Source: Bacillota bacterium
GTDB taxonomy: Bacteria > Bacillota > Clostridia > Lachnospirales > Lachnospiraceae
Direction: 5' to 3'
DNA: 52,933 nucleotides
NCBI GenBank assembly: GCA_023413555.1
Contig: JAEZPG010000001.1
Coordinates: 1-52,933 of the forward strand
Shown here: piece after piece, positions 25,487 through 34,294 of the stretch
How positions within the stretch are numbered: the first letter of the stretch is position 1
Layout of the letters: each line of letters begins with the position of its first letter
The notes under the pieces: model-generated
What the model was told of the DNA's origin: nothing
The model's input: only the letters and a program-made list of their open reading frames with translations
The model's database searches: none
Translations under genes and position numbers: made by a program

Positions 25487-26869
25487 CTATTTTCCTAGGA
25501 GAGCTTCCCCAATGGTAACAACGTCCCCGGCACCCATAGTTATCAACAAATCACCGTTGTTACATTTTTCTAATAAAAAGTTTTCAATTTCATCAAAGCT
25601 TGGGAAATAATAAACATCCGTCTCTAAATCCTGTAACAACTTTAGGATATCCTTTGAGGAGATGTCACCCGGATTAGCCTCTCTGGCAGCATAAATATCA
25701 GCTAGAACAACATGATCAGCTAGGCTAAGTGCCTCAGCAAACTCATGTAAAAAGGCTTTGGTTCTGGTATAGGTATGTGGTTGGAATACACACCAAACAC
25801 TATTTGCTGGATAACGTTTGGCAGCACTAAGGGTAGCTTTAATCTCTGTAGGATGATGAGCATAATCATCAATGATTGTGACACCACCTATGTTACCTTT
25901 TAATTCAAATCTTCGATCAGTACCATGGAATTGATCTAGACCGTCCTGCACACATTCTAATGAGATTCCAGCCGCTTCAGCTGCTGCAATTGCAGCTAGA
26001 GAGTTGGAGACATTATGGGTACCAACTACTGATAAATGAATATGCTGTTGAAAAGTTCCCTGTCGATACAAATCGTATTCTCCAAAACCATATTCATTAA
26101 AAGTGATATTTTCTGCTGCATAATCATAAAGAGCCTTGTTGAAACCATAAGAAATCATTTTGCAGTTTATATCTGACATAAGAGACTTATAGTCGTTAAT
26201 AGTACCATTAATGATTAAAGTTCCATCTTCAGGTAATCTTTTGGCAAATAGGTAAAAGGAGTTTCGTATGTCATCCAGGTCCTTAAAAAAATCCAGATGG
26301 TCTGCTTCAATGTTTAATATAATACTGATTTTCGGATTGAATTTCAGGAAGCTGTTGGTGTACTCGCAGGCTTCCGTAATAAAGTTCTCGCTTTGACCAA
26401 TTCTTAAGTTACCATCAATTGCTTTTAAGATACCACCAACCGAAATAGTTGGATCTTTTTTTGCAGATAGAAAGATGTGGGAAAGCATAGAAGTCGTAGT
26501 AGTCTTACCATGGGTTCCAGAAATTGCAATTGGAACATCGTAGTTAGCCATCACCTGACCTACCATCTCAGCTCTGTCCATCATAGGTATGCCTGCCTCC
26601 TTGGCTGCTACAAACTCTGGGTTAAAGCTACTAATGGCTGCTGTATAAACAACTAAATCAATGTTTTTAGTTATATTTGAGACTCTTTGACCATAAAATA
26701 TATGGATGCCTTTAGATTCTAAATGGTTGGTTATCTTGCTTTCCTTCATGTCTGAACCGCTAATAGTAAAACCCTCACTATGTAACAACTCAGCAAAAGC
26801 ACTCATACTAATGCCACCAATACCCATAAAATAAATATGGCATGGATTATTAAAATCAATTTTATACAT
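25487..26869 (-). CDS. murC: UDP-N-acetylmuramate-L-alanine ligase
   Basis: MurC adds L-alanine to UDP-MurNAc in peptidoglycan precursor synthesis. The 460-residue cytoplasmic protein has the N-terminal Rossmann motif IYFMGIGGISMSAFAELL, the ATP loop ISGTHGKTTTTSML (about residues 113-126), the central EADHLDFF region and the C-terminal GTDRRFELKG and DDYAHHPTE motifs. It is transcribed alone on the minus strand, with its stop next to the DnaA-box cluster and no evident hairpin terminator between. There is nothing abnormal in the sequence. Confidence 0.97.
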   Translation of the reverse strand: MYKIDFNNPCHIYFMGIGGISMSAFAELLHSEGFTISGSDMKESKITNHLESKGIHIFYGQRVSNITKNIDLVVYTAAISSFNPEFVAAKEAGIPMMDRAEMVGQVMANYDVPIAISGTHGKTTTTSMLSHIFLSAKKDPTISVGGILKAIDGNLRIGQSENFITEACEYTNSFLKFNPKISIILNIEADHLDFFKDLDDIRNSFYLFAKRLPEDGTLIINGTINDYKSLMSDINCKMISYGFNKALYDYAAENITFNEYGFGEYDLYRQGTFQQHIHLSVVGTHNVSNSLAAIAAAEAAGISLECVQDGLDQFHGTDRRFELKGNIGGVTIIDDYAHHPTEIKATLSAAKRYPANSVWCVFQPHTYTRTKAFLHEFAEALSLADHVVLADIYAAREANPGDISSKDILKLLQDLETDVYYFPSFDEIENFLLEKCNNGDLLITMGAGDVVTIGEALLGK

Positions 26870-27089
26870 AATATGATACGTCCTATTCTATTAATTATTG
26901 GTGAATCTATTGATTATTATAACCAATTGAATGGAAAATACAATAGATTTGGAAAAGAAGGCCTTTTGTTTTAAGTGTAATAAGATTTAAATTCTACAAA
27001 ATTCTGTGCTAGAAAAGAAGGCCGGTATGGTATTTTGTCATAATATCGAGGAATAAGGAAAAAAATGAGTATAAGATTAGTAATATTGG

Positions 27090-27118
27090 TTCACATTTTT
27101 AATTATTCATGATATAAT
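27090..27118 (+). promoter_or_regulatory. Promoter of the glgC-glgD operon
   Basis: TTCACA at 27090-27095 and TATAAT at 27113-27118 have 17-bp spacing. The 26870-27089 stretch otherwise holds only two 12-bp copies of GAAAAGAAGGCC, at 26952 and 27012. Confidence 0.7.
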
Positions 27119-27150
27119 TATAAAGGAATCTTACAGCAAGAGGTGATTAC

Positions 27151-28422
27151 GTGATTAGAAAAGAAATGATTTCCATGCTTTTAGCAGGTGGACAAGGCTC
27201 ACGATTAGGCATTTTAACCGCTAAAGTAGCAAAACCTGCAGTAGCATTTGGGGGAAAATATCGAATTATAGATTTTCCTCTAAGTAATTGTATTAACTCA
27301 GGTGTTGACACAGTGGGTGTACTTACTCAGTACCAACCATTGCGTCTGAATACACATATTGGAATTGGTATCCCATGGGATCTGGATCGTAATATAGGAG
27401 GAGTGTCTATACTTCCACCTTACGAAAAGAGTAATAGCAGTGAATGGTATACCGGAACAGCCAACGCAATCTATCAGAATTTAGAGTATATGGAGTACTA
27501 TAATCCAGAGTATGTTCTAATTTTAGGTGGAGACCATATTTACAAGATGGATTATGAAGTTATGTTGGAGTACCACAAAGCTAATCATGCAGATATTACC
27601 CTAGCCACTATACCAGTGCCAATGGAGGAAGCTTCACGTTTTGGAGTTGTAATTACAGATGAGAATAAGAGAATTCTTGAGTTTGAGGAGAAACCTGTAA
27701 AACCAAGAAGTAATCTAGCAAGTATGGGTATTTATATCTTCTCATGGAAGATATTAAAAGAGGCACTAATAACGCTAAAGGATCAACCTAGTTGTGATTT
27801 TGGAAAGCACATTATCCCATATTGCCATGAGCGTGGCGACAGAGTGTTTGCTTACGAGTATAATGGTTATTGGAAGGATGTTGGAACCCTTTATTCCTAC
27901 TGGGAAGCCAATATGGAATTAATTGATTTGGTTCCTGTATTTAATCTATATGAGGAGTTTTGGAAGATTTATACCAAGAGCGATGTACTTCCGCCTCAAT
28001 ATATTTCTGAAAAAGCGGTGATCGACAAAGCGATTATTGGTGAAGGAACAGAAATTTTTGGTAATGTGACGAATTCTGTCATTGGTTCGGGCGTTACGAT
28101 TGAAGAAGGCTGTGAGATTCGAGATTCCATTATTATGAATGGGGCTATTATTCATAGAAACACTCATATTAATAAAGGAATTATTGCAGAACGAGTTATT
28201 ATTGGAGAGAATGTACGTATTGGAGTCGGGGAAGAAGTTCCTAATAAACTTAGAGCTGATATTTATTCAGATGGTCTTGTAGCCATCGGAGAGAATTCAG
28301 TGATTCCTGCTAACGTGGAGATTGGTAAGAATACAGCAATCTCTGGACATACTGTTGCTGCAGATTATACAGATAATAAGCTTCTAAGCGGCGAGACATT
28401 AATAAAGGCAGGTGACAGATGA
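27151..28422 (+). CDS. glgC: Glucose-1-phosphate adenylyltransferase, catalytic subunit
   Basis: GlgC makes ADP-glucose for glycogen synthesis. The 423-residue protein has the nucleotidyltransferase start MLLAGGQGSRLGILT, the FPLSNCINSG segment, the WYTGTANAIYQN and ILGGDHIYKMDY catalytic regions, FEEKP near residue 175 and a C-terminal left-handed beta-helix of hexapeptide repeats. The start is GTG with AAGAGGTG upstream. It overlaps glgD by 4 nt, so the two subunits are coupled. No glycogen synthase or branching enzyme gene lies in the window. Confidence 0.95.
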   Translation: MIRKEMISMLLAGGQGSRLGILTAKVAKPAVAFGGKYRIIDFPLSNCINSGVDTVGVLTQYQPLRLNTHIGIGIPWDLDRNIGGVSILPPYEKSNSSEWYTGTANAIYQNLEYMEYYNPEYVLILGGDHIYKMDYEVMLEYHKANHADITLATIPVPMEEASRFGVVITDENKRILEFEEKPVKPRSNLASMGIYIFSWKILKEALITLKDQPSCDFGKHIIPYCHERGDRVFAYEYNGYWKDVGTLYSYWEANMELIDLVPVFNLYEEFWKIYTKSDVLPPQYISEKAVIDKAIIGEGTEIFGNVTNSVIGSGVTIEEGCEIRDSIIMNGAIIHRNTHINKGIIAERVIIGENVRIGVGEEVPNKLRADIYSDGLVAIGENSVIPANVEIGKNTAISGHTVAADYTDNKLLSGETLIKAGDR

Positions 28423-29543
28423 TGCGGGCAATAGGAATTATTTTAGCAGGTGGCAACAGCTATAAAATGGGTAAGTTGACAAGTCGCAGAGCAATAGCGG
28501 CAATGCCGATTGCAGGTGGTTACCGCAGTATTGATTTTGCACTAAGCAATATGTCGAACTCCCATATTCAAAGAGTAGCAGTGTATACCCAATACAATGC
28601 CAAGTCACTGACGGAGCATTTGAATTCCTCCAAGTGGTGGGATTTTGGTAGGAAGCAGGGTGGATTGTTTGTCTTTACTCCTGCAATCACTGCAGACAAT
28701 GGATTTTGGTATCGTGGTACAGCAGATGCTATGTTCCAAAATATTAATTTCTTAAAGAATAGCCATGAACCTTATGTGGTCATTGCATCTGGAGATGGCA
28801 TTTATAAAATGGATTATAGTAAGGTTTTGGAATATCATATTAATAAAAAAGCTGATATTACTATTGTTACAAAGAAACTTCCAGCTACAGAAGAGGCTAA
28901 CCGATTTGGCTGTGTAGTTACAGATAGTGAGAATCGAATAACTAGTCTTGAAGAGAAACCAATCATCTCTACAAGTAATTTAGTTTCTACTGGGATCTAT
29001 ATTATTCGTAGAAGACAGTTGATCGAATTTCTTGAGATGGCTGACCAAGAAGAGAGATATGATTTTGTCCAAGACATCGTGGCACGTCATACAGGAGTAA
29101 AGCGAATTTATTCCTATGAATTTAATGATTACTGGAGCAACATTGCTACCGTGGAGTCTTATTACAATACCAATATGGATTTCTTAAACAGAGATATCCG
29201 GAATTATTTCTTCCGACAGTATCCGGACATCTATTCCAAGGTAGAGGATTTGCCACCAGCTAAGTATAACAAAGGGTGTAAGGTAAGCAACAGTCTTATT
29301 TCCAGTGGATGTATCATAAATGGAGAAGTAACAAACTCCATCTTATTCAAGAAGGCATACGTTGGAAATAATGCAGTAATAAAAAATTCTATCATCTTAA
29401 ATGATGTGTTTATAGGAGATAATACTTATATTGAAAATTGTATTGTAGAAAGTAGAGATACGATAAGAGCAAATGCGACTTATCTTGGAGAACAAGGACA
29501 CCCTCGTGTTGTAGTTGAACATAATGAGCGTTATATACTATAA
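28419..29543 (+). CDS. glgD: GlgD subunit of glucose-1-phosphate adenylyltransferase
   Basis: GlgD is the non-catalytic or weakly active partner of GlgC in Firmicutes and modifies the kinetics of the complex. The 374-residue protein keeps the fold (LAGGNSYKMGKLTSRRAIAA, WYRGTADAMFQN, IASGDGIYKMDY, LEEKPIIS) but differs from GlgC in the start loop: it has GGNSYKMG instead of GGQGSRLG and lacks the catalytic arginine arrangement, as usual for GlgD. A C-terminal beta-helix is present. It overlaps the glgC stop by 4 nt. A weak GC-containing hairpin (TGGGA...TCCCA, about 29583-29611) follows. Confidence 0.93.
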   Translation: MMRAIGIILAGGNSYKMGKLTSRRAIAAMPIAGGYRSIDFALSNMSNSHIQRVAVYTQYNAKSLTEHLNSSKWWDFGRKQGGLFVFTPAITADNGFWYRGTADAMFQNINFLKNSHEPYVVIASGDGIYKMDYSKVLEYHINKKADITIVTKKLPATEEANRFGCVVTDSENRITSLEEKPIISTSNLVSTGIYIIRRRQLIEFLEMADQEERYDFVQDIVARHTGVKRIYSYEFNDYWSNIATVESYYNTNMDFLNRDIRNYFFRQYPDIYSKVEDLPPAKYNKGCKVSNSLISSGCIINGEVTNSILFKKAYVGNNAVIKNSIILNDVFIGDNTYIENCIVESRDTIRANATYLGEQGHPRVVVEHNERYIL

Positions 29544-29655
29544 TCAAAATTTCTTATACTATGATATAAATGATATAAATTTTGGGAGCAGGAGTAATAT
29601 TCCCGATCCCACATTATATAAAACTAATATACTTTAGCTAAAGGGGGTACAAACA

Positions 29656-29934
29656 GTGCAGATTACCGACGTTAGAGTACGTAAGGTGGCTAAGGAAGGC
29701 AAGATGAAGGCTGTAGTTTCTATTACCTTGGACAATGAGTTTGTTGTTCACGATATTAAGGTGATTGAAGGCGAAAAGGGGCTTTTTATTGCGATGCCTA
29801 GCAGACGTGCTGGTGATGGCGAATATCGCGATATTGCTCATCCAATTAATTCCGAGACACGAGACAGAATTCAAAAGATTATTATCGAAAAGTACGAGAT
29901 AGCACTAGAAGATAATGATTCAGCAGAGGAATAA
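29656..29934 (+). CDS. spoVG: SpoVG regulatory protein
   Basis: SpoVG is a small nucleic-acid-binding regulator of septation, sporulation and virulence genes in Firmicutes. The 92-residue protein is typical: MQITDVRVRKV at the start, then FVVHDIKVIEG, FIAMPSRR and the conserved DIAHPINSETR segment. Translation starts at GTG 29656, preceded by AAGGGGG. In Bacillus the gene lies near glmU and prs; here it follows glgCD after a 112-bp gap. Confidence 0.97.
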   Translation: MQITDVRVRKVAKEGKMKAVVSITLDNEFVVHDIKVIEGEKGLFIAMPSRRAGDGEYRDIAHPINSETRDRIQKIIIEKYEIALEDNDSAEE

Positions 29935-29985
29935 TTCTCATAGATGGAATAATCAATTATGAGAACTAGCTATGGTGGACAAGCA

Positions 29986-30068
29986 ATGAAAAAGAGGATG
30001 TTCTTACATAGGGCTTCCTCTTTTTCATACATAAGGTTTGTCTTGTAAGCTTATGTATGAAAAAGGGG
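29986..30068 (+). promoter_or_regulatory. Two mutually exclusive hairpins after spoVG, attenuator-like
   Basis: Arm A (29986-29998) pairs perfectly with arm B (30016-30028): 13 bp ending in a U-rich strand, terminator-like. Arm B extended (30017-30035) can instead pair with arm C (30050-30068) over 19 bp with one G-U pair and a 14-nt loop. The two structures share arm B and cannot form together. A:B would end transcription after spoVG, while B:C would relieve this and allow read-through to the transglutaminase gene at 30170. No ligand domain or leader peptide was recognised, so it could also be a double terminator. Confidence 0.55.
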
Positions 30069-30169
30069 AATATTCTATTTATAAATGACATAAATCTTTA
30101 GGAAAAAGAGACTTCGACACTGTGAGTTCACTTAAGAAAGATTAGTAGGGGAGAGATGATTGTCTAGAT

Positions 30170-31045
30170 ATGGGAGGGTTTATGAAGTTTTTAGCTAAAC
30201 TTTTGTTAGCTGTTGGAGCGTTGGGATTGACATTAGTTCTGGTTTTAAAAAACTATAATCTTAGAATTTATTTTGACCAAGTTGGTGCTAAAGCTACAAT
30301 GGAAACCAAAGATGACTATATAGAAAGTCTACGAGAAGCCATGTTACAAAGGAATCAGACGGTAACCTTGAATTTTAAAGGAGAGTCAGAAGAGGTGCAT
30401 GGTTTTGTTAGTAACGCCATTAATCAAGCATTTGAAATAGATAAGCCATCAACAAACCTTGATTTTGATTATCTTAGGTACATCTATAAAGGAACTCAAA
30501 TTAGTATTAAGGGATTATTTAATGCTTACCGAGTTGAGTATAAACTAAATTATAACGAATCTAAAGAGCAGACGGATGCTGTTTTGACTAAGGTGAAAAA
30601 GGAACTGAATGCATTGAAGGTTTCTACTATGAACGAATATGACAAGATTAAGACGGTTCATGATTATATTATTAACAATGCTACCTATGACATCAGCGCT
30701 GTTCATAGCTCTGCTTATGATAATCTTTTGAATCAGACATCGGTGTGTCAGGGCTATGCCATGGTGACTTACCTTATGATGAAGGAAGCAGGAATAGACT
30801 GTCGGATTATTACCGGCACTGGGAAAGGAGTCAGTCATGCTTGGAATATAGTAAGGCTGAATGGCAAATGGTATAACATAGATTGTACTTGGGATGATCC
30901 GGTATCCTCCGATGGAAAGAAGCATCTGGAGTATGATTACTTCTTAAAATCGGATGCTGATTTTATCAATCACATACGTGACTTTGAGTTCGATAATGCA
31001 ATGTTTCATAAAAAATATAAGATGTCCGATAAATCATATCAATAA
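30170..31045 (+). CDS. Membrane-anchored transglutaminase-like protein
   Basis: The 291-residue protein has an N-terminal signal anchor (KLLLAVGALGLTLVLVL) and a C-terminal transglutaminase-like domain at about 160-270. The Cys-His-Asp triad is visible in QTSVCQGYAM, SHAWNIV and IDCTWDDPV. Members of this superfamily in bacteria are often cell-surface proteases or cross-linking enzymes; the substrate is unknown. ATG 30170 and ATG 30182 are both possible; the second gives MKFLAK directly but has a short spacing to GGAGGG. It follows spoVG after an attenuator-like region and ends at a strong terminator. Confidence 0.82.
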   Translation: MGGFMKFLAKLLLAVGALGLTLVLVLKNYNLRIYFDQVGAKATMETKDDYIESLREAMLQRNQTVTLNFKGESEEVHGFVSNAINQAFEIDKPSTNLDFDYLRYIYKGTQISIKGLFNAYRVEYKLNYNESKEQTDAVLTKVKKELNALKVSTMNEYDKIKTVHDYIINNATYDISAVHSSAYDNLLNQTSVCQGYAMVTYLMMKEAGIDCRIITGTGKGVSHAWNIVRLNGKWYNIDCTWDDPVSSDGKKHLEYDYFLKSDADFINHIRDFEFDNAMFHKKYKMSDKSYQ

Positions 31046-31103
31046 CTGAATAAACATATTCTTTCATTGACTAACTATTGTTAGTCGGATAACGTGGGTT
31101 ATG

Positions 31104-31147
31104 AAAAAGTGTCTTTCCCCTCTAGTCAGAGGAGAAAGACACTTTTT
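31104..31147. terminator. Strong bidirectional terminator
   Basis: AAAAAGTGTCTTTC at 31104-31117 pairs perfectly with GAAAGACACTTTTT at 31134-31147, with an inner CTCT/AGAG stem. It serves the transglutaminase gene and the convergent DeoR-type regulator. Confidence 0.92.
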
Positions 31148-31184
31148 GTATATAGGAGCATTTTCAGCGAAGTTGGACTACAAT

Positions 31185-31991
31185 CTAAAGATCACTATTT
31201 CGTTTATGTAAATCAGCTAACATATATTTGACATTGCAGTGCTTGAACAAATCCAACCATTCTTTGCTAATGTTGTTGTCTGTAACAACAATGTCAAATT
31301 CTAAGAGATTTGAGAACATACATGGGCGTATTTTCCCAAACTTTGATGAATCAGCCATAAGTATATTGGTCATAGAAGTCTTCATTGCTTTTTGTTTATA
31401 GAGTAATTCATGCTGTTCAATACATGAAACGGCTCCATTGGAACTGATTCCAGCAGCAGACAAGAAACACTTGTTAATACAGATTCGTGAAATTAACTCT
31501 GCCCCTTCTGTTGATTCAAACATTTGCGTGTTGCGATGAAAGAAGCCACCTGGAAAGATTATATTGCGATGGTCCATTTTCCTACATGCAGACAAAGTGT
31601 TTAGATTATAACAAACTACAGTTAGGGAAGCATCATTAGGAAGATGGGAAAAAAGTCGCTCTGTTGTTGTTCCGGTATCCACCAAGATGGTATCATCTGG
31701 TTGAATTAATGTGGCTGCCAATTTTGCAATAGACTGTTTGGCCTCTGACATAATATGTCGTTCATCTTGTAGGGAGTAGTCTTTTATAATGGAAGAACCA
31801 TCCTGGTTCTTGTTTAAAATGGCAACACCACGGATTACGGTAACAAGACCTTTGTTTTCTAATTCTTCCAGGTCACGGCGAATTGTCATATCTGAGACTT
31901 CAGCCACATCTGCAAGAGTTTGTATAGAGACACCTGCGGATTTGCCTAGCTCAGATAGAATAAAACTCAGTCTATCTTGCTTTTTATTCAC
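31185..31991 (-). CDS. DeoR-family transcriptional regulator
   Basis: The 268-residue protein has an N-terminal HTH (residues ~15-55: VSIQTLADVAEVSDMTIRRD, then LEELENKGLV) and a C-terminal sugar-phosphate sensing domain. The latter has the typical ILVDTGTTTERLF, FPGGFFHRNTQMFEST and LMADSSKFG motifs. Such repressors commonly respond to phosphorylated sugars. It is divergent from deoC and the transport operon, with three shared 20-bp repeats in the intergenic region that are probable operators. It is therefore the most likely regulator of the 32-41 kb operon, and its likely effector is a phosphorylated intermediate made by the FGGY kinase. Confidence 0.92.
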   Translation of the reverse strand: MNKKQDRLSFILSELGKSAGVSIQTLADVAEVSDMTIRRDLEELENKGLVTVIRGVAILNKNQDGSSIIKDYSLQDERHIMSEAKQSIAKLAATLIQPDDTILVDTGTTTERLFSHLPNDASLTVVCYNLNTLSACRKMDHRNIIFPGGFFHRNTQMFESTEGAELISRICINKCFLSAAGISSNGAVSCIEQHELLYKQKAMKTSMTNILMADSSKFGKIRPCMFSNLLEFDIVVTDNNISKEWLDLFKHCNVKYMLADLHKRNSDL

Positions 31992-32097
31992 GTTGCCAGT
32001 CCTTTCATTTGAAATAGATTTGACCTATAAAGGCGAGTGCATAATCCAAGGTGTGAAATAGTAATTGTCTATAAAGGTCATGTTTCAATTGTAGCAT

Positions 32098-32117
32098 AAA
32101 ATGTCAAAATTAACAAT
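32098..32117 (+). promoter_or_regulatory. Putative DeoR operator O1
   Basis: AAAATGTCAAAATTAACAAT is the first of three related 20-bp sequences sharing AAAATGTC-x-x-AAT-x-x-ACAA. The core TGTCA-N4-TAACA is a partial dyad. It lies about 105 bp upstream of the regulator start. Confidence 0.55.
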
Positions 32118-32150
32118 AGGAGATACGATTAAAAACACATAAACTAGATT

Positions 32151-32170
32151 AAAATGTCGAAATATACAAT
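32151..32170 (+). promoter_or_regulatory. Putative DeoR operator O2
   Basis: AAAATGTCGAAATATACAAT matches O1 at 17 of 20 positions. It lies 53 bp from O1, close to five helical turns. Confidence 0.5.
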
Positions 32171-32340
32171 AATAATAATATAATTCGTTTGAATATGTTA
32201 ATTATGCAACATAAAAAGTAACAAGAACAACATCATGGTATGCTGTCTGTAACGTATTTCAAGTTATTTGTTGCATTACAAACAGTCAAAATGCGACATA
32301 GTAACTTTTAATTAGACAAAATAACTAAAATAAATCGTCA

Positions 32341-32360
32341 AAAATGTCATAATTAACAAA
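32341..32360 (+). promoter_or_regulatory. Putative DeoR operator O3
   Basis: AAAATGTCATAATTAACAAA matches O1 at 18 of 20 positions. It sits 15 bp upstream of the operon's -35 box, well placed for repression or looping with O1 and O2. Confidence 0.55.
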
Positions 32361-32375
32361 ATTCGTGTTAGAATA

Positions 32376-32403
32376 TTGACATGTTTTGTTAAAGTGTTAT
32401 GAT
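32376..32403 (+). promoter_or_regulatory. Promoter of the deoC-transport-catabolic operon
   Basis: TTGACA at 32376-32381 is a perfect -35, and TATGAT at 32398-32403 is a good -10, with 16-bp spacing. The leader is about 70 nt. Confidence 0.75.
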
Positions 32404-32480
32404 TGGTTTATAGATATCTATGTTCTATATATAACAATATTATTCATCAATTAATCTTACAAAAGAAAGGAAGATCTAGC

Positions 32481-33131
32481 ATGAAAAAAGAAGACGTATA
32501 TGGACATATTGACCATACCTTGTTAAAAGCGTATTCTACTTGGGAAGAAATTCAAAAAATAGCAGAGGAATCTATTGAGTACAAAACTGCATCTATCTGT
32601 ATTCCTCCTTGCTTTATCAAACGTGTTCATGACAAATATGGTGATAAAGTTAACATTTGTACAGTTGTAGGATTTCCTTTAGGATACTGTGTTACTGAAG
32701 CTAAGGTTGTAGAGACAAAACAGGCGATAGCAGATGGTGCCAACGAAATTGATATGGTTATTAATATATCAGATGCAAAAGATCATAATTTTGAAGCGAT
32801 TGAGAAAGAGATAAAGGTTTTGCGTGAAGCATGCGGTGATAAGATTTTAAAGGTTATCATAGAGACTTGCTATCTTACCGAAGAAGAAGAGATTGCAATC
32901 TGCAAATGTGTAACAAATGCAAAAGCTGATTTTATAAAAACATCTACTGGATTTGGTACTGCTGGAGCAACTTTAGAAGACATTAAGATTTTTAAAGAAA
33001 ATGTTGGACCAGAGGTACGTATCAAAGCAGCAGGAGGAATGAAAGTTCGTGAAGATTTATTTGCATTCCTTGAAGCTGGTGCAGAACGTTTAGGAACAAG
33101 CTCTGGGATTAAATTATTGGATGAAGAATAA
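32481..33131 (+). CDS. deoC: Deoxyribose-phosphate aldolase-family protein
   Basis: DeoC cleaves 2-deoxyribose 5-phosphate to glyceraldehyde 3-phosphate and acetaldehyde by a Schiff base. The 216-residue protein has the full class I signature: the IDHTLLKAY start, VVGFPLGY, EIDMVINI, KVIIETCYLT (first conserved Lys) and the Schiff-base lysine in DFIKTSTGFG, then KAAGGMK. ATG 32481 is right because AAAGGAAG precedes it; in-frame starts further upstream overlap the promoter. Usually deoC lies with nucleoside genes such as deoA, deoB or pdp. Here it leads a sugar transport operon with no such genes, so the natural substrate may be a related deoxy-sugar phosphate. Confidence 0.93.
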   Translation: MKKEDVYGHIDHTLLKAYSTWEEIQKIAEESIEYKTASICIPPCFIKRVHDKYGDKVNICTVVGFPLGYCVTEAKVVETKQAIADGANEIDMVINISDAKDHNFEAIEKEIKVLREACGDKILKVIIETCYLTEEEEIAICKCVTNAKADFIKTSTGFGTAGATLEDIKIFKENVGPEVRIKAAGGMKVREDLFAFLEAGAERLGTSSGIKLLDEE

Positions 33132-33227
33132 TCCGCGGCTATTAGCCGGGCAGCATAAAGTACATGGCTGCTTACTGGAAGCAAGATATTTTGTATTTTG
33201 TGATTAATACATATTGTAGGTGAGATT

Positions 33228-34214
33228 ATGAAAAAACATAATATTGAATGGAACAAGCTTGTGCTTATTGTGCTTATCATTGTGTTAAGTATTGTAGCTA
33301 CAATAGTTAATTCAAGGTTTGCAACCTTATCTAATGTTATAAGCATTATGAAATCGATTGCAGCGCCCGGCGTACTAGCATTTTGCATGACATTTGTTAT
33401 TTTAACGGGAGGTATTGACCTTTCTGCAGGCTATGGTGTAACTCTAAGTGCGATTGTTATGGGGTTGATGTTTAATGCAACAGGTAGTCCATGGCTTGGA
33501 CTACTAGGTGCAGTCATAGCGGGTACATTGCTTGGTCTTGTAAATGGAATACTGGTTGCAAAGATTAAAATTATACCTTTTATTGCTACTTTGGCTACCA
33601 TGACATTAACAAAAGGTATTTTGAATCTTTTGGCACTTGGTAACAAATTCTTTTTAAAACACAAGGTTCTGACAGCTGTAGCATCAAAAGATTTTCTTGG
33701 TATTCCAATAGCAACTTGGATTATGGTGGTTGTCTTTGTGGTGTGTACGCTTCTTCTTAAGCATACAAAGCTGGGGTCATACGTATATGCAATTGGCTCT
33801 TCTGAGAAAAATGCAAAGCTGGGTGGCATTAAGACGGATTGGTATAAGTTGTTGGTATATGTAATCTGTGGTATTGGAATGGGCATAGCAGCCTTTCTGA
33901 TGGCAAGTAGAATTATGCAGGTTACTCAAGAAAGTGGTGGTGATAGTTACCTTATGGATGCACTTTCCGCAGTTATCATCGGTGGTACTGCAATGGAAGG
34001 TGGTAAGGGCGATATGTTTGGTACACTACTTGGCGTATTATTTATGGGCATAATATCCAGCTTGCTTGTATTTTTATCCGTTCCAACAATAGGTCAGCAA
34101 TGCTTTAAAGGAATAGTTATCATTCTCGCTCTTCTTCTTAATTATGTCAGCAAGCGTATAAAAGAGAGGGAAGAGATTGCGAATAGAGAAAAGATCTTGT
34201 CACAGAAGGCCTAA
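33228..34214 (+). CDS. Sugar ABC transporter permease (RbsC family)
   Basis: The 328-residue protein has about eight to ten hydrophobic helices and typical RbsC-family features. TGGIDLSAGYGVTLSA lies near residue 60 and GGTAMEGGKGDMFGTLLG near 250, the latter being the EAA-like loop that contacts the ATPase. It is one of two permeases in this operon; the other is fused to the ATPase. Two small hairpins lie in the 96-bp gap after deoC (CGGCT-ATT-AGCCG at 33136-33148 and GCAGC/GCTGC at 33150-33171). Confidence 0.92.
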   Translation: MKKHNIEWNKLVLIVLIIVLSIVATIVNSRFATLSNVISIMKSIAAPGVLAFCMTFVILTGGIDLSAGYGVTLSAIVMGLMFNATGSPWLGLLGAVIAGTLLGLVNGILVAKIKIIPFIATLATMTLTKGILNLLALGNKFFLKHKVLTAVASKDFLGIPIATWIMVVVFVVCTLLLKHTKLGSYVYAIGSSEKNAKLGGIKTDWYKLLVYVICGIGMGIAAFLMASRIMQVTQESGGDSYLMDALSAVIIGGTAMEGGKGDMFGTLLGVLFMGIISSLLVFLSVPTIGQQCFKGIVIILALLLNYVSKRIKEREEIANREKILSQKA

Positions 34215-34294
34215 TTAGAGGGATTGAATTGTATTGATAGTTATTGGCCAAAAAGGCTTTAAACTATAAGTATATAATACGAAGGAGGATTTTT

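Noticed and set aside
26952..27023. Two 12-bp GAAAAGAAGGCC copies 60 bp apart
   Set aside because: Too short and few for a repeat family, and no dyad or promoter association was seen.
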